NCBI GenBank assembly: GCA_021202775.1
Contig: JAJQCJ010000102.1
Coordinates: 1-38,589, forward strand
Origin: Clostridiales bacterium
Lineage (GTDB): Bacteria; Bacillota; Clostridia; Oscillospirales; Oscillospiraceae
DNA: 38,589 nt
Direction: 5' to 3'
Part shown: positions 23,486-32,475 of the stretch, one piece after another
Layout of the letters: every line of letters begins with the position of its first letter
Position numbering within the stretch: position 1 is the first letter of the stretch
Position numbers and translations under genes: made by a program
The notes under the pieces: model-generated
What the model was told of the DNA's origin: nothing
Databases searched by the model: none
What the model saw: the letters and a program-made list of their open reading frames with translations, nothing else

Positions 23486-24745
23486 TCAGTCGTTCCGTTT
23501 TCTTCGGGTCACCGCGCCCCCCAGGGCGGTCAAATCCGCCTCCAGGCTGGCATAGCCCCGGTCGATATGGGCCAGGCCGGTGATATGGCTCTCGCCGTCG
23601 GCCCCCAGGGCGGCCACCACCAGCGCCGCCCCGCCCCGCAGGTCCGGGGCCTCCAGCTGGGCACCGCAGAGCCGCCTCACGCCGCAGACCACCGCCACCC
23701 GGCCTTCCACCCGGACGTCCGCCCCCATGCGGAGCAGCTCCCCCACGTAGCGGAAGCGGTTTTCAAAGATGGTCTCCACAAAGACGGCGGTGCCGTCCCC
23801 TTTGCACAATGCGGCCAGCACCACCGGCTGGGCGTCGGTGGGGAAGCCGGGATAGGGGGAGGTGCGCACCGGGCGCACGCTATGTAACGGCCCGCGACAG
23901 GTCAGCTCCGCCCCATCCGCCCAGCTGCGGACCAGGCAGCCCGCCTCCCGGAAGGTGTCCAGCACCGGCAGAAGCTGCCGCCGCTGCACCCCCAGCACCT
24001 GCACCTGCCCTCCGGCGGCGGCGCAGGCGGAAAGATAGGTGGCCGCCACAATGCGGTCGGCGATGATGGTATGGTTCCCGCCGTGGAGGGGCTTTTTGCC
24101 GTGAATCACCACGGTGGAGCTGCCCGCACCGGAGACCTCCGCCCCGATGGTGCGGAGGAAGCGCTGCAGATCCTCGATCTCCGGCTCCCTGGCGGCGTTG
24201 GTGATCACCGTCACCCCCTCTGCGGCGGTGGCGGCCAACATGATGTTCTCCGTGGCCCCCACGCTGGGGATGGACAGGGTGATCTCCGCGCCGTGGAGCG
24301 GGCCGGAGCAGCGGAGGGTGCCCCCCTCCTCCCGAATCTCACAGCCCATGGCGGTCAGGGCCTTCAGGTGCAGGTCAATGGGCCTCGGCCCCAGCTCGCA
24401 CCCGCCGGGCAGGGAGATCTCCGCCTCCCCGCACCGGGCCAGCACCGCCCCCAAGAAAATCACCGAGGAGCGCATCTCCCGCATCAGCCGATGGGGAATC
24501 TCCGTCCCGGTGACGGCGGCGGCGTCCACCGTGATGCAGTCCCCCTCCCGGGTCACCCGGCAGCCCAAATGCTCCAGAATCACCAGGGAGGCCGTCACAT
24601 CGCTGAGGGCCGGGCAGTTGTGGAGGACGCTGACCGAGCCGGTCAGCAGCGTCGCCGCCAGAATCGGCAGGACGCTGTTCTTCGCGCCGTGTACCGCTAC
24701 GCTGCCGGACAGAGGCTTCCCTCCTGTGACGATCAGTTCTTCCAT
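23486..24745 (-). CDS. murA: UDP-N-acetylglucosamine 1-carboxyvinyltransferase
   Basis: MurA makes the first committed peptidoglycan precursor by adding enolpyruvate to UDP-GlcNAc. Lys22-Asn23 (HGAKNSVLPIL) and the catalytic Cys116 (LPGGCELGPRPIDLHL) are present, with PSVGATENIMLAA and TIIADRIVAATYL following. The cysteine means the standard fosfomycin-sensitive type rather than the Asp variant. Length 419, normal. ATG 24745 has GGAGG 8 nt upstream; a GTG five codons earlier overlaps that site. murA between murG and ftsQ is an uncommon place, where murB or murC is more usual. Confidence 0.95.
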   Translation of the reverse strand: MEELIVTGGKPLSGSVAVHGAKNSVLPILAATLLTGSVSVLHNCPALSDVTASLVILEHLGCRVTREGDCITVDAAAVTGTEIPHRLMREMRSSVIFLGAVLARCGEAEISLPGGCELGPRPIDLHLKALTAMGCEIREEGGTLRCSGPLHGAEITLSIPSVGATENIMLAATAAEGVTVITNAAREPEIEDLQRFLRTIGAEVSGAGSSTVVIHGKKPLHGGNHTIIADRIVAATYLSACAAAGGQVQVLGVQRRQLLPVLDTFREAGCLVRSWADGAELTCRGPLHSVRPVRTSPYPGFPTDAQPVVLAALCKGDGTAVFVETIFENRFRYVGELLRMGADVRVEGRVAVVCGVRRLCGAQLEAPDLRGGAALVVAALGADGESHITGLAHIDRGYASLEADLTALGGAVTRRKRND

Positions 24746-24801
24746 AGACCATTCCTCCACATTCCGATATAGGGCAGACTATGCGGTGGGAAGAATATTG
24801 G

Positions 24802-25923
24802 TTACTTCAAAAGGCCCTTCAATACCTTATAAATCCGCTCATTGGCGTCGGTGACGGAGATTTTCCGGAGGTTTTGCCCCATCTGCCGCAGGCCCTCCAC
24901 GTCGGAGAGCATCTTCGTCACCTGGTCATAGAGTGCGTCGCCGGAGCAGTCCTTCTCCAGCATCAGCACGGCGGCGTCCTGGTCGGACAGCACCCGGGCG
25001 TTTTTCTCCTGATGGTTGGCCGCCACGTTGGGGGAGGGCACCAGGATGCTGGGATGGGCGATGGCGGAGATCTCCGCAATGGTGGAGGCCCCGGCCCGGC
25101 TCATGATGACGTCGGCGCTGTCCATCACCACCGGCATATCGTAGATATACTCCCGGATGTCCAGCTCCGGATGCTCCTCCAGGTTGACGCCCCGCTGGGC
25201 CAGCCCCTCCAGCACCCGCTGGTAGTACCGCTGGCCCACACCGTAGATGTGGTGGAAGGGGCAGCCCTCCGCCACCTCACGGGCCACGAAGTCCACCATG
25301 TACTGATTCATGACCTGCGCCCCCAGAGAGCCCCAGGTGGTCACCACCACCGGCTTCTGGTCGTTGATACCCAACATCTTTCTGGCCTCCACCCGGTTCT
25401 GGGCGAAGAACTCGCTGCGCACCGGGGTGCCGGTGACCTCCACCCGCTCCGGGTGGGGGTACAGGCTGCGGCACTCCTCAAAGCCCACCATCACCTTATC
25501 CACCCGCCTGGCCAGCATTTTCGTGGTCAGGCCGGGCTGTGCGTTGGACTCATGCACCGCCGTGGGGATGCCCCGCCCGGCGGCGGCCTTCACCACGGGG
25601 TAGGAGGCGTAGCCGCCGGTGCCCACCACCAAGTCTGGCTGGAACTCGTCCAGAATCTTCCGGGCCTGGGCGGGGGAGACCATCAGGTTTTTCGCCGTGG
25701 TCAGGTTGTGTTTGATGCCGTTCCAGTTCATGCTTCGGTAGAAGCTGGAGATCTGCACCGTGCGGATGTCATACCCCTCCCGGGGCACCAGGGAGCACTC
25801 CATGCCCCCTTCCGCGCCCACGAACAGCACCTGGGCGTTGTCCCGCTCCGTCAGCATACCGGCCAGAGCCACCGCAGGGTTGATATGTCCGGCGGTTCCG
25901 CCGCAGGTAAAAAGCACTTTCAT
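24802..25923 (-). CDS. murG: lipid II synthase MurG (GlcNAc transferase)
   Basis: MurG transfers GlcNAc from UDP-GlcNAc to lipid I on the inner face of the membrane. Glycine-rich loops GGTAGHINPAVALA (8-21) and VVGTGGYASYPVV are followed by HESNAQPGL, VTGTPVR, the nucleotide-binding TTWGSLGAQVMN, and SRAGASTIAEISAIAHPSILVPSP with the UDP-contact residues. The ANHQEKNAR stretch is also typical. Length 373. AAAGGAACG precedes the ATG; the ftsW stop is 31 nt upstream. Confidence 0.97.
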   Translation of the reverse strand: MKVLFTCGGTAGHINPAVALAGMLTERDNAQVLFVGAEGGMECSLVPREGYDIRTVQISSFYRSMNWNGIKHNLTTAKNLMVSPAQARKILDEFQPDLVVGTGGYASYPVVKAAAGRGIPTAVHESNAQPGLTTKMLARRVDKVMVGFEECRSLYPHPERVEVTGTPVRSEFFAQNRVEARKMLGINDQKPVVVTTWGSLGAQVMNQYMVDFVAREVAEGCPFHHIYGVGQRYYQRVLEGLAQRGVNLEEHPELDIREYIYDMPVVMDSADVIMSRAGASTIAEISAIAHPSILVPSPNVAANHQEKNARVLSDQDAAVLMLEKDCSGDALYDQVTKMLSDVEGLRQMGQNLRKISVTDANERIYKVLKGLLK

Positions 25924-25954
25924 GATTACTCGTTCCTTTCTCCTTCAAAACCCG

Positions 25955-27247
25955 TCACCCCTGGGGCGGCGCGGCGATCTGCCGGGACACCGCCAGGACA
26001 ATCCCCATCTCCGCCAGCTGTATCGCCAGCGCCGTGCCGCCATAGCTGAAAAACGGCAGGGAGATGCCGGTGGAGGGGATGACGTTCAGCACCACCGCGA
26101 TGTTCAGAAACACCTGAGTGGCCAGCAGCGTGATGATGCCCACGATCAGCAGGGTGCCGAATTTGTCCTTGGCGTGGAGGGCCAGATAGTAGCCCCGGAT
26201 GATCAGCAGGGCAAACAGCAGGATGATCATCACCGCACCGATCAGCCCCAGCTCCTCGCAGATGATGGCAAAGATATAGTCGTTCTGTTCCTCCGGCAGG
26301 TAGAGGTATTTCTGACGGCTCTGGCCGAAGCCCAGGCCGGTGAGCCCGCCGGAGGCCACCGCATAGATGGATTGCAGCACCTGATAGCTCTTGTCCGTGG
26401 GGTCCCACCACGGGTCCAGCCACGACTTGATACGGGTGCCGTTGTAGCCCACGATCACCAGCACATAGTAGACGATGCCCGCCAGCCCTCCGGCCCCGGC
26501 GATGAACCAGCCGATGCGGACGCCTGCGGCGAACAGCACCGCCGCGGCGGCCGCCGCCACCAGAATCATGCAGGACAGGTGGGGCTGCATACCGATCAGC
26601 GCCAGCACCACGCCCAGCACTAGCACATAGGGGATCAGTTCCTTCAAGTCGCTCCAATAGAAGAACCACCGCAGCCCCTCCAGAGGCTGGCGGAGCCGCT
26701 TCTGGAAGGTGGGCACCCCCGGCCGCCGCTTGGACAGCCCCGCCGAGAAGAACAGGATGACCCCCATCTTGGCAATCTCCGAGGGCTGGAAGGTGGGGCC
26801 GACCACCAGGAGCATCCGCAGCCACCGCTTCGCGTTGTTGGCGGTGACGCCCAGGGGCGTCTGAACCAGCACCAGCAGGACGATGGAGATCACCAGCACT
26901 GGCACGGACAGAATCCGCAGATACTGATAGTCCATCCGGGAAATCAGCAGCATGGCCACGACGCCGATGACGGCGTAGATGGCCTGATGTTTGAAGTAGT
27001 ACATGGCGTCGCCGTAGGTGATGACGCCGTCCACCACCTTGTAGCCCGCCGCCGAGTCATACAGCGCCGCATAGGAGGATGCGGACAGCAGCATAATCAG
27101 CCCAACGGCCAGCAGCATCATGGTCAGCATCAAAAAGGGCAGGTCGATGGGCCCTCTGCGGAGCTTTTCCGCCTGGGTCAGGTCACGGCCGCGTCTCCGT
27201 TTGGCGCGGCCCTGCCTGGTCCGCACAGTGCTTGCCTGAGTTGCCAT
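25955..27247 (-). CDS. ftsW: SEDS peptidoglycan polymerase FtsW/SpoVE
   Basis: SEDS proteins polymerise lipid II together with a class B PBP. The 430-residue protein has about ten membrane helices after a basic N-terminal tail. It carries the QPSEIAKMGVILFF signature, the catalytic-Asp region PEEQNDYIFAIICEELG, and IPSTGISLPFFSYGGTA near the C-terminus. Its place with pbpB, mraY and murG supports FtsW (division); SpoVE of spore cortex synthesis is the close alternative. AAAGGGGC lies upstream of the ATG. Confidence 0.93.
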   Translation of the reverse strand: MATQASTVRTRQGRAKRRRGRDLTQAEKLRRGPIDLPFLMLTMMLLAVGLIMLLSASSYAALYDSAAGYKVVDGVITYGDAMYYFKHQAIYAVIGVVAMLLISRMDYQYLRILSVPVLVISIVLLVLVQTPLGVTANNAKRWLRMLLVVGPTFQPSEIAKMGVILFFSAGLSKRRPGVPTFQKRLRQPLEGLRWFFYWSDLKELIPYVLVLGVVLALIGMQPHLSCMILVAAAAAAVLFAAGVRIGWFIAGAGGLAGIVYYVLVIVGYNGTRIKSWLDPWWDPTDKSYQVLQSIYAVASGGLTGLGFGQSRQKYLYLPEEQNDYIFAIICEELGLIGAVMIILLFALLIIRGYYLALHAKDKFGTLLIVGIITLLATQVFLNIAVVLNVIPSTGISLPFFSYGGTALAIQLAEMGIVLAVSRQIAAPPQG

Positions 27248-27294
27248 ATGCCGTTTGCCCCTTTCTGTCGCAGGATTTACACCGGTTTGCCCGT

Positions 27295-28275
27295 TTAGTA
27301 GCGGAACATGACCCCCAGGAAGGCCAGCACGCAGGCCAGCAGGGTCACACCGGAGAATACGGTGAAGAGCTTCTCCTCGCTCCAGCCCCCCATCTCAAAG
27401 TGATGGTGCAGGGGGGCCATGCGGAAGATGCGCTTGCCGTGGGTGGCCTTGAAGTAGGTCACCTGAATGATGTCGCTCATGGTCTCACAGATATAGATGA
27501 TGCCCACCAGAATCAAAATCAGCGGCATATCCAGGCTGAAGGCCAGGCCGCAGACCACGCCCCCCAGGAACAGGGAGCCGGTGTCCCCCATGAACACCTT
27601 GGCGGGGTGGAAGTTGTACACCAGGAACCCGGCCAGGCCCCCCAGCAGCGCACCGGAGAACACCCCCAGCTCCACCTTGCCCCACAGCAGGGAGACCACC
27701 AGGAAGAACAGCGCCACAGGCATGGTCACGCCGGTGGCCAGGCCGTCCACGCCGTCGGTGATATTCACCGCATTCACGGTGCCCACCATGACGAAGGCCG
27801 CAAAGACCATATACACCGGCCAGGGAATCGTGAAGCTGACGTTGGCGAAGGGGATATACAGGTCAGGGGTCAGGTAGCCGGTGTAGCGCAGCAGCACCAC
27901 AAAGGCGATGGCCGCCGCCAGCTGCAGCAGGAACTTCTGGGGGGCGGTCAGCCCCTCGTTCTTGTGGTACTTCACCTTGCAGAAGTCATCCACAAAGCCG
28001 ATGGCCCCGAACACCAGGGCAAAGAGGTAGACAAAGAGGCCGCCGAGATCCCCCTGGAGGAAGTCGGTGAAGCCGCAGACCACCAGGGCGATCAAAATGC
28101 CCGCGATGAACATCAGCCCGCCCATGGTGGGGGTGCCCTGTTTGGACATATGCCAGGTGGGGCCGTCCTCCTTGATGGACTGGCCCGCCTTCATCTTTCG
28201 CAGCCAGGGGATGACCACCTTGCCCAGCAGATAGGTCGCCACAAACCCGATCACAACACTCACAATTGCTTTCAT
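27295..28275 (-). CDS. mraY: phospho-N-acetylmuramoyl-pentapeptide transferase
   Basis: MraY moves phospho-MurNAc-pentapeptide from UDP onto undecaprenyl phosphate, making lipid I. Catalytic and binding motifs: GPTWHMSKQGTPTMGG, FGAIGFVDDFCKV (Asp pair), NAVNITDGVDGLA, VFMGDTGSLFLGG and MAPLHHHFEMGGW (histidine motif). About ten hydrophobic helices; length 326. ATG 28275 has AAGGAGCG; the open frame extends 76 codons further, into the upstream gene, but is not MraY-like. Confidence 0.97.
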   Translation of the reverse strand: MKAIVSVVIGFVATYLLGKVVIPWLRKMKAGQSIKEDGPTWHMSKQGTPTMGGLMFIAGILIALVVCGFTDFLQGDLGGLFVYLFALVFGAIGFVDDFCKVKYHKNEGLTAPQKFLLQLAAAIAFVVLLRYTGYLTPDLYIPFANVSFTIPWPVYMVFAAFVMVGTVNAVNITDGVDGLATGVTMPVALFFLVVSLLWGKVELGVFSGALLGGLAGFLVYNFHPAKVFMGDTGSLFLGGVVCGLAFSLDMPLILILVGIIYICETMSDIIQVTYFKATHGKRIFRMAPLHHHFEMGGWSEEKLFTVFSGVTLLACVLAFLGVMFRY

Positions 28276-28319
28276 CTTTCGCTCGCTCCTTCGGAAACCG
28301 GTTCCGGCTTCCTTTCCGT

Positions 28320-29375
28320 TCAATTTTGCCGTCTGTAACCGGCAGAGGCAGGCGCACGGGTCCGGGCCAAAAGCGCATCCCAGTCCGCCCGTCCCACAAA
28401 GGCGATGATGTCCTCCGGCTCCCCGCAGCAGCGGGCCGCCTCCACGGCGGCGGTCAGGTCCGGCCCGCCGGTGCGGTCTCCCGCGGCGGGAATCAGGGCG
28501 CACCAGTCCGCCCCCTGCAAGGCGATCCTCCGCAGCCTGCGGTCGGCTCCCCCGGGGGGCAGAGCCAGCACCAGCAGCACCCGGCCCGACCCGGCCCTGC
28601 GGGCCGCCAGCAGCGCCGTCTCCAGCTGGCCCCCGGTGAAGCCGGTGTGAATCAGCTCATCCGGGCCGTCCGCCCGGCGGCGCAGCTCCAGCACGCCGGG
28701 AGCGCCCGGCGCGGCGGACACCGCCGCCGCCCCCTCTCGGAGGGGGTACCCCTCCAGCAGGCCGCAGCCCAGGGCCGCCAGGGCCATGTAGAAGTCATAG
28801 CTCCCCGGCAGCGGCAGGGAGACCCGGGCGATGGCGGAGTTCGTCACCGCCTCAAAGGTCATCCGGTCCTTCCCCAGACGGAGGTACCGGGCATTCAAAT
28901 CCGCCTCTCCCCGTCGCTCCGCATAGGTGAGCCGTTGCCCGCCCCACTGGGCCGCCAGGGCGCGGACCCGGCTGTCGTCCAGATTGGCCATCAGCAGGCG
29001 GCAGCAGCCCGTCAGGTAGCCCTTCAGGGCGTCGGTATTGTCATGCTCCCGGAGGCCGCCCACCACGGCGGCCCGGCAGCCCAGTCCTCTGGCCCACCCC
29101 GCCGCAATCTGGCTAGGGGACAGGGCCAGCACCACCCGCCGGCAGCCCTGGGCCGCCAGGGCGCGGAGCCGCGCCTCCAGCGTCTCCCGCCAAGTGGGCC
29201 ACGCCGGGGCGGGCAGACGCCGCCCACGCCAGAGGCAGTCCGCCTGAGTGATCAGGGCGGACTCCCCGGGGCGGCCATGCTCCAGCAGGTGCCAGATCAG
29301 CCGGGCGGTGCAGTCCGCCTCGGCGCCGCCGATGACGCAGTATAAATTGTCACTCGTCCATGTCATTGTCAGCAT
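28320..29375 (-). CDS. degenerate Mur ligase (MurE-like), likely inactive
   Basis: Found where murE or murF normally stands. Homology to MurE is visible but worn. LREHDNTDALKGYLTGCCRLLMANLDD (107-133) corresponds to the family's DHLDYH...Y..AK..LF...N.DD block. LPGSYDFYMALAALGCGLLEGYP (189-211) corresponds to the GxFNvyNaLAA block. IHTGFTGGQLETALLAAR (242-259) corresponds to DYAHTPDALENVL. The ATP P-loop GTNGKT is replaced by GGAEADC (16-22), and the carbamylated lysine by Cys. The N-terminal UDP-binding domain is missing. It probably does not ligate amino acids. Length 351. It overlaps pbpB by 26 nt, with no good ribosome site, so it depends on coupling. Confidence 0.72.
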   Translation of the reverse strand: MLTMTWTSDNLYCVIGGAEADCTARLIWHLLEHGRPGESALITQADCLWRGRRLPAPAWPTWRETLEARLRALAAQGCRRVVLALSPSQIAAGWARGLGCRAAVVGGLREHDNTDALKGYLTGCCRLLMANLDDSRVRALAAQWGGQRLTYAERRGEADLNARYLRLGKDRMTFEAVTNSAIARVSLPLPGSYDFYMALAALGCGLLEGYPLREGAAAVSAAPGAPGVLELRRRADGPDELIHTGFTGGQLETALLAARRAGSGRVLLVLALPPGGADRRLRRIALQGADWCALIPAAGDRTGGPDLTAAVEAARCCGEPEDIIAFVGRADWDALLARTRAPASAGYRRQN

Positions 29376-31746
29376 AATCCACGATGGTGTCGTCGGAGAA
29401 GTAGACCGTTACGGTGGTGCCCCGGTCCACCAGCTCTCCCGCTTCAACGCTCTGCTTATAGGCCAGGGTGCTGCTGGTGTAGTAGCTGGAGGAGCCTGAG
29501 GCCACCATGTACAAATCCAGCTCCCCCAGAACCTCCAGAACAATGTCGGGGGATTTTCCCGTCAGATCGGGCATGGTGACCTGATCCTCCGGGACCTCCT
29601 CCCCCATGTACAGAATCACTTCGCTGCCGGAGGGCAGGCTGACGCCGGCGGAGGGGATTTGGCCGGTGACGGTGCTGCCGTCCCCGACGATACGGTAGGT
29701 CAGGTTCTTCGCCGTCAGAATCTGCGACGCCGTGGCCTCGTCATAGCCGATGACCGTGGGCATGGAGACGCTGGCCCCGGAGAGGTCGTCTGCGGTGTAC
29801 TCCTTATCAAAGCCCCGGTAGTCCAGAATGTCGGCGATGAGCTGGCCCACCAGAGGGGCCGCCATGTTGCCGCCGGAGATGTAGAGGCCGTTGGTGCAGT
29901 AGTCGCTGCCCGGAGAGGCCACCTGGGGGGAATCCAGGGCCAGCAGGACAATGATCTCCGGGTCGTCCGCCGGGGCAAAGCCCACGAAGGAGACCACATA
30001 TTCATCGTCCACCAGCGTCTGAGAGGTGCCGGTCTTGCCGCCGATGCGGTAGCCCTCCATATAGGCGTTCTTGCCGGTGTAGCTGGTGACCACGCCCTCC
30101 AGCAGGTTGGCCACCCGTTCGCTGGTCTCCTCACTGATGACCTGGCGCACGGCGGTATTGTCCGCCTGATAGGTGATGGTGCCGTCCTCGGACACAATAT
30201 GGTCCACCACATAGGGCTGCCGGAGGTAGCCGCCGTTCACCGCCGCGTTGATGGCAGTGATCAGGGTGATGGGGGTGACGGTGAAGCGCTGACCGAAGGA
30301 GGCGGTGGCCAGCTGGACGATGCCGAAGTTATCCTCGCTCCACACCACGCCCTGGCTCTCGCCGGGAACGTCGATGCCCGTGGTGGACATCAGCCCGAAT
30401 GCCTCCATGTACTCATAGAAGGTATCCGTCCCCAGCTTCTGGCCGATGGTGATGAAGGCCGGGTTGCAGGAGTTGCCCACCGCCTCCGCCAGGGTCTGGC
30501 TGCCGTGGCCGCTCCGGTCGGAGCAGTAAATGGGGGAGGACCAGCCGCTGACCATGATGCTGCCGGTGCAGTTGAAGGTAGAGCTCTCCGACACCACCCC
30601 CTCCTCCAGGGCGGCGGCCAAGACGAGGCTCTTGAAGGTGGAGCCCGGCTCATAGGTGTCGTTCACCGCCTTGTTCCGCCACATGGTGTTCAGGGCAGTG
30701 CTCTCGGTGATCTCGCCGCTGGCGACCTCGCTTTGCAGCACGCTGTCAATGACGGTGCTGTAATCGTTCAGATCGTAGGTGGGGAAGCTGGCCATCCCCA
30801 GGATGGCGCCGGTGTCGCACTCCATGACGATGACGAACCCGCCGTTCTGCACATCGTTGGCCTCGATGCCCTCCTCCAGATACTTTTCACAGTAGGCCTG
30901 GATGGTGGCGTCCAGGGTCAGGTAGACGTCGCTGCCGTCCTCGGCGTCATAGTAGTCCTGATAGAAGTTTTTCAGGTCGGTGCCCCGGTTGTTCTTCGCC
31001 GTCATCAGCAGTCCGGCGGTGCCGGAGAGGGTGTCCTCCAGCTGGGCCTCCAGGCCGTAGGCGCCGCCGCTGTCGTTGGTGAAGCCGATGACCTGGGCCG
31101 CCAGGGTGGAGTAGGGGTAGAACCGCTTGCTGTTGGGGGTCATGTAGATGCAGCCGGACAGGCTGTATTCCGAAATCAGGCTGCGGATGCTTTCCGCCAC
31201 GCTGTCGCTGACCTTGCTGGCCAGCTTCTTGTATTGGCTGGAGGTGTCCTCACACTTTTCCACAATGCTCTCGGCAGTGACGTTCTCCAGAATCTCCTCC
31301 AGCCCCTGAGAGACGACCTCCACCACGTCATAGTCGTAGCTCTCCGCCTCCTCGGTGTAGGCGTCTCTGGTCTCCTCGTCCTCCGCCTCCGCCGCCTGTG
31401 CCAGCGCCTCCTGCCGGGCGGTGTCCAGCGCGCTCTGCTTTTCCAGAATGGCCTTGGGGGAGATGATCACGTCATAGGCCGTGGAGCTGATGGCAAGCAC
31501 GTTGCCGTTGGCGTCGTAAATGGAACCGCGGTTGGCCGTGACGGAGAGCTCGCTGGTCTGCTGCTCCACCGCCTCCTCCTCCAGCTCCTCATGGCGCACA
31601 ATCTGCCAGTAGTATAGCTGATACACCAGGGGAATAAACAGGATAACACCAAAAACGCAGAGAAGCACCACCGTCCTGCGAAAGATACGGCGTTTTGCCT
31701 CCCTGCCCTGATTGCTTTTTGCGCGTTTTGGTTGTTGTCTGCTCAT
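29350..31746 (-). CDS. class B penicillin-binding protein with PASTA domains (PbpB/SpoVD)
   Basis: The transpeptidase partner of FtsW/SpoVE. A membrane helix at 24-46 is followed by the dimerisation domain with ANRGSIYDANG. The transpeptidase has STFK (369-372), SCN (426-428) and KTG (571-573). Two PASTA domains follow (about 659-715 and 722-784). The 798 residues include a long Glu/Ala-rich helical insert (about 98-190). ATG 31746 is preferred (GAGG 6 nt upstream); a GTG six codons earlier is possible. PASTA domains occur in both PbpB and SpoVD; the dcw position supports division, but SpoVD cannot be excluded. Confidence 0.93.
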   Translation of the reverse strand: MSRQQPKRAKSNQGREAKRRIFRRTVVLLCVFGVILFIPLVYQLYYWQIVRHEELEEEAVEQQTSELSVTANRGSIYDANGNVLAISSTAYDVIISPKAILEKQSALDTARQEALAQAAEAEDEETRDAYTEEAESYDYDVVEVVSQGLEEILENVTAESIVEKCEDTSSQYKKLASKVSDSVAESIRSLISEYSLSGCIYMTPNSKRFYPYSTLAAQVIGFTNDSGGAYGLEAQLEDTLSGTAGLLMTAKNNRGTDLKNFYQDYYDAEDGSDVYLTLDATIQAYCEKYLEEGIEANDVQNGGFVIVMECDTGAILGMASFPTYDLNDYSTVIDSVLQSEVASGEITESTALNTMWRNKAVNDTYEPGSTFKSLVLAAALEEGVVSESSTFNCTGSIMVSGWSSPIYCSDRSGHGSQTLAEAVGNSCNPAFITIGQKLGTDTFYEYMEAFGLMSTTGIDVPGESQGVVWSEDNFGIVQLATASFGQRFTVTPITLITAINAAVNGGYLRQPYVVDHIVSEDGTITYQADNTAVRQVISEETSERVANLLEGVVTSYTGKNAYMEGYRIGGKTGTSQTLVDDEYVVSFVGFAPADDPEIIVLLALDSPQVASPGSDYCTNGLYISGGNMAAPLVGQLIADILDYRGFDKEYTADDLSGASVSMPTVIGYDEATASQILTAKNLTYRIVGDGSTVTGQIPSAGVSLPSGSEVILYMGEEVPEDQVTMPDLTGKSPDIVLEVLGELDLYMVASGSSSYYTSSTLAYKQSVEAGELVDRGTTVTVYFSDDTIVDYADNDMDE

Positions 31747-31765
31747 AGTGTCCTCGCTTTTCACG

Positions 31766-31803
31766 GGATAAGGGCGTAAGAGAGTATTCTTACGCCCTTA
31801 TCC
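31766..31803 (-). other. 16-bp perfect hairpin between ftsL and pbpB
   Basis: GGATAAGGGCGTAAGA (31766-31781) and its exact complement (31788-31803) enclose a 6-nt loop. No U-tract follows on either strand, and the pbpB start is 20 nt downstream. It looks like an RNA processing or stability element, or a translational control element, inside the operon rather than a terminator. Confidence 0.6.
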
Positions 31804-31840
31804 GATGTGTGTTCGCTCTGTCGCTAAAAGATATATGCGC

Positions 31841-32401
31841 TTACCGGGCGAAGTATGTAAGCACGCTTCTCCAGAAGCTCTCCAGATCCTCTGCCACCTG
31901 CTCAATCACCCCGGGGTCCTCCGTCTGCTCATAGACTACGGCGTTGTCCGGCTCCGCCAGCTCCAGGTACACCTTCTGGCTGTAGCTGGGCTCCACCAGC
32001 CCCGCCTCCTCCGCCACCTCCTGCAGGGTGGCGGTGTCGAACAGGTCGTTGTACTCTGACCGCAGCGAGGCCTCCTCATCCACCAGATCGCTGAGGTAGT
32101 CCTCCATGGTGCCGGTGGCGGCGTAGACGCTGTTGAGCTGAACGTAGCTGGTGAGCACCAGCACCGCCATCAGCGCAATCGCCGCAAAGCCTGTGACCGC
32201 AAACAGGGAAATGCCCTGCTGAGGGCGCACCTGGGGCTGGGCCGCAGCCCTCCGGCCGGACTGCCGCCTGGGCTCCGGCGCGGGCTGGGGCGCCTGCCGC
32301 TCCTTCCGCTGGGGGGCAACCATCGTATTGCTCAGATCATACGCCGCGTTGCCAAAGCTGGTGTTTGCCATCTGTGCCGCCGTCCGTTTCCTGTCTGCCA
32401 T
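31841..32401 (-). CDS. ftsL: FtsL-like cell division protein
   Basis: A small bitopic protein with a basic Pro/Gln/Arg-rich cytoplasmic tail (about 1-62), one membrane helix (about 64-86: ISLFAVTGFAAIALMAVLVL) and an external coiled-coil segment (about 95-130: MEDYLSDLVDEEASLRSEYNDLFDTATLQEVAEEAG). This layout, the 186-residue length and the position between rsmH and pbpB identify FtsL, whose sequence is poorly conserved. AAGGGG precedes the ATG. Confidence 0.82.
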   Translation of the reverse strand: MADRKRTAAQMANTSFGNAAYDLSNTMVAPQRKERQAPQPAPEPRRQSGRRAAAQPQVRPQQGISLFAVTGFAAIALMAVLVLTSYVQLNSVYAATGTMEDYLSDLVDEEASLRSEYNDLFDTATLQEVAEEAGLVEPSYSQKVYLELAEPDNAVVYEQTEDPGVIEQVAEDLESFWRSVLTYFAR

Positions 32402-32475
32402 TCGTAAAACCCCTTTTCTCTATACAATGAACCGTCATCGTATGTATTGACTCATTCGTTTGCCCGCCCCGTGGG

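Noticed and set aside
31766-31803. Intrinsic terminator between ftsL and pbpB
   Set aside because: The stem is perfect but no U-tract follows on either strand, and the operon clearly continues.
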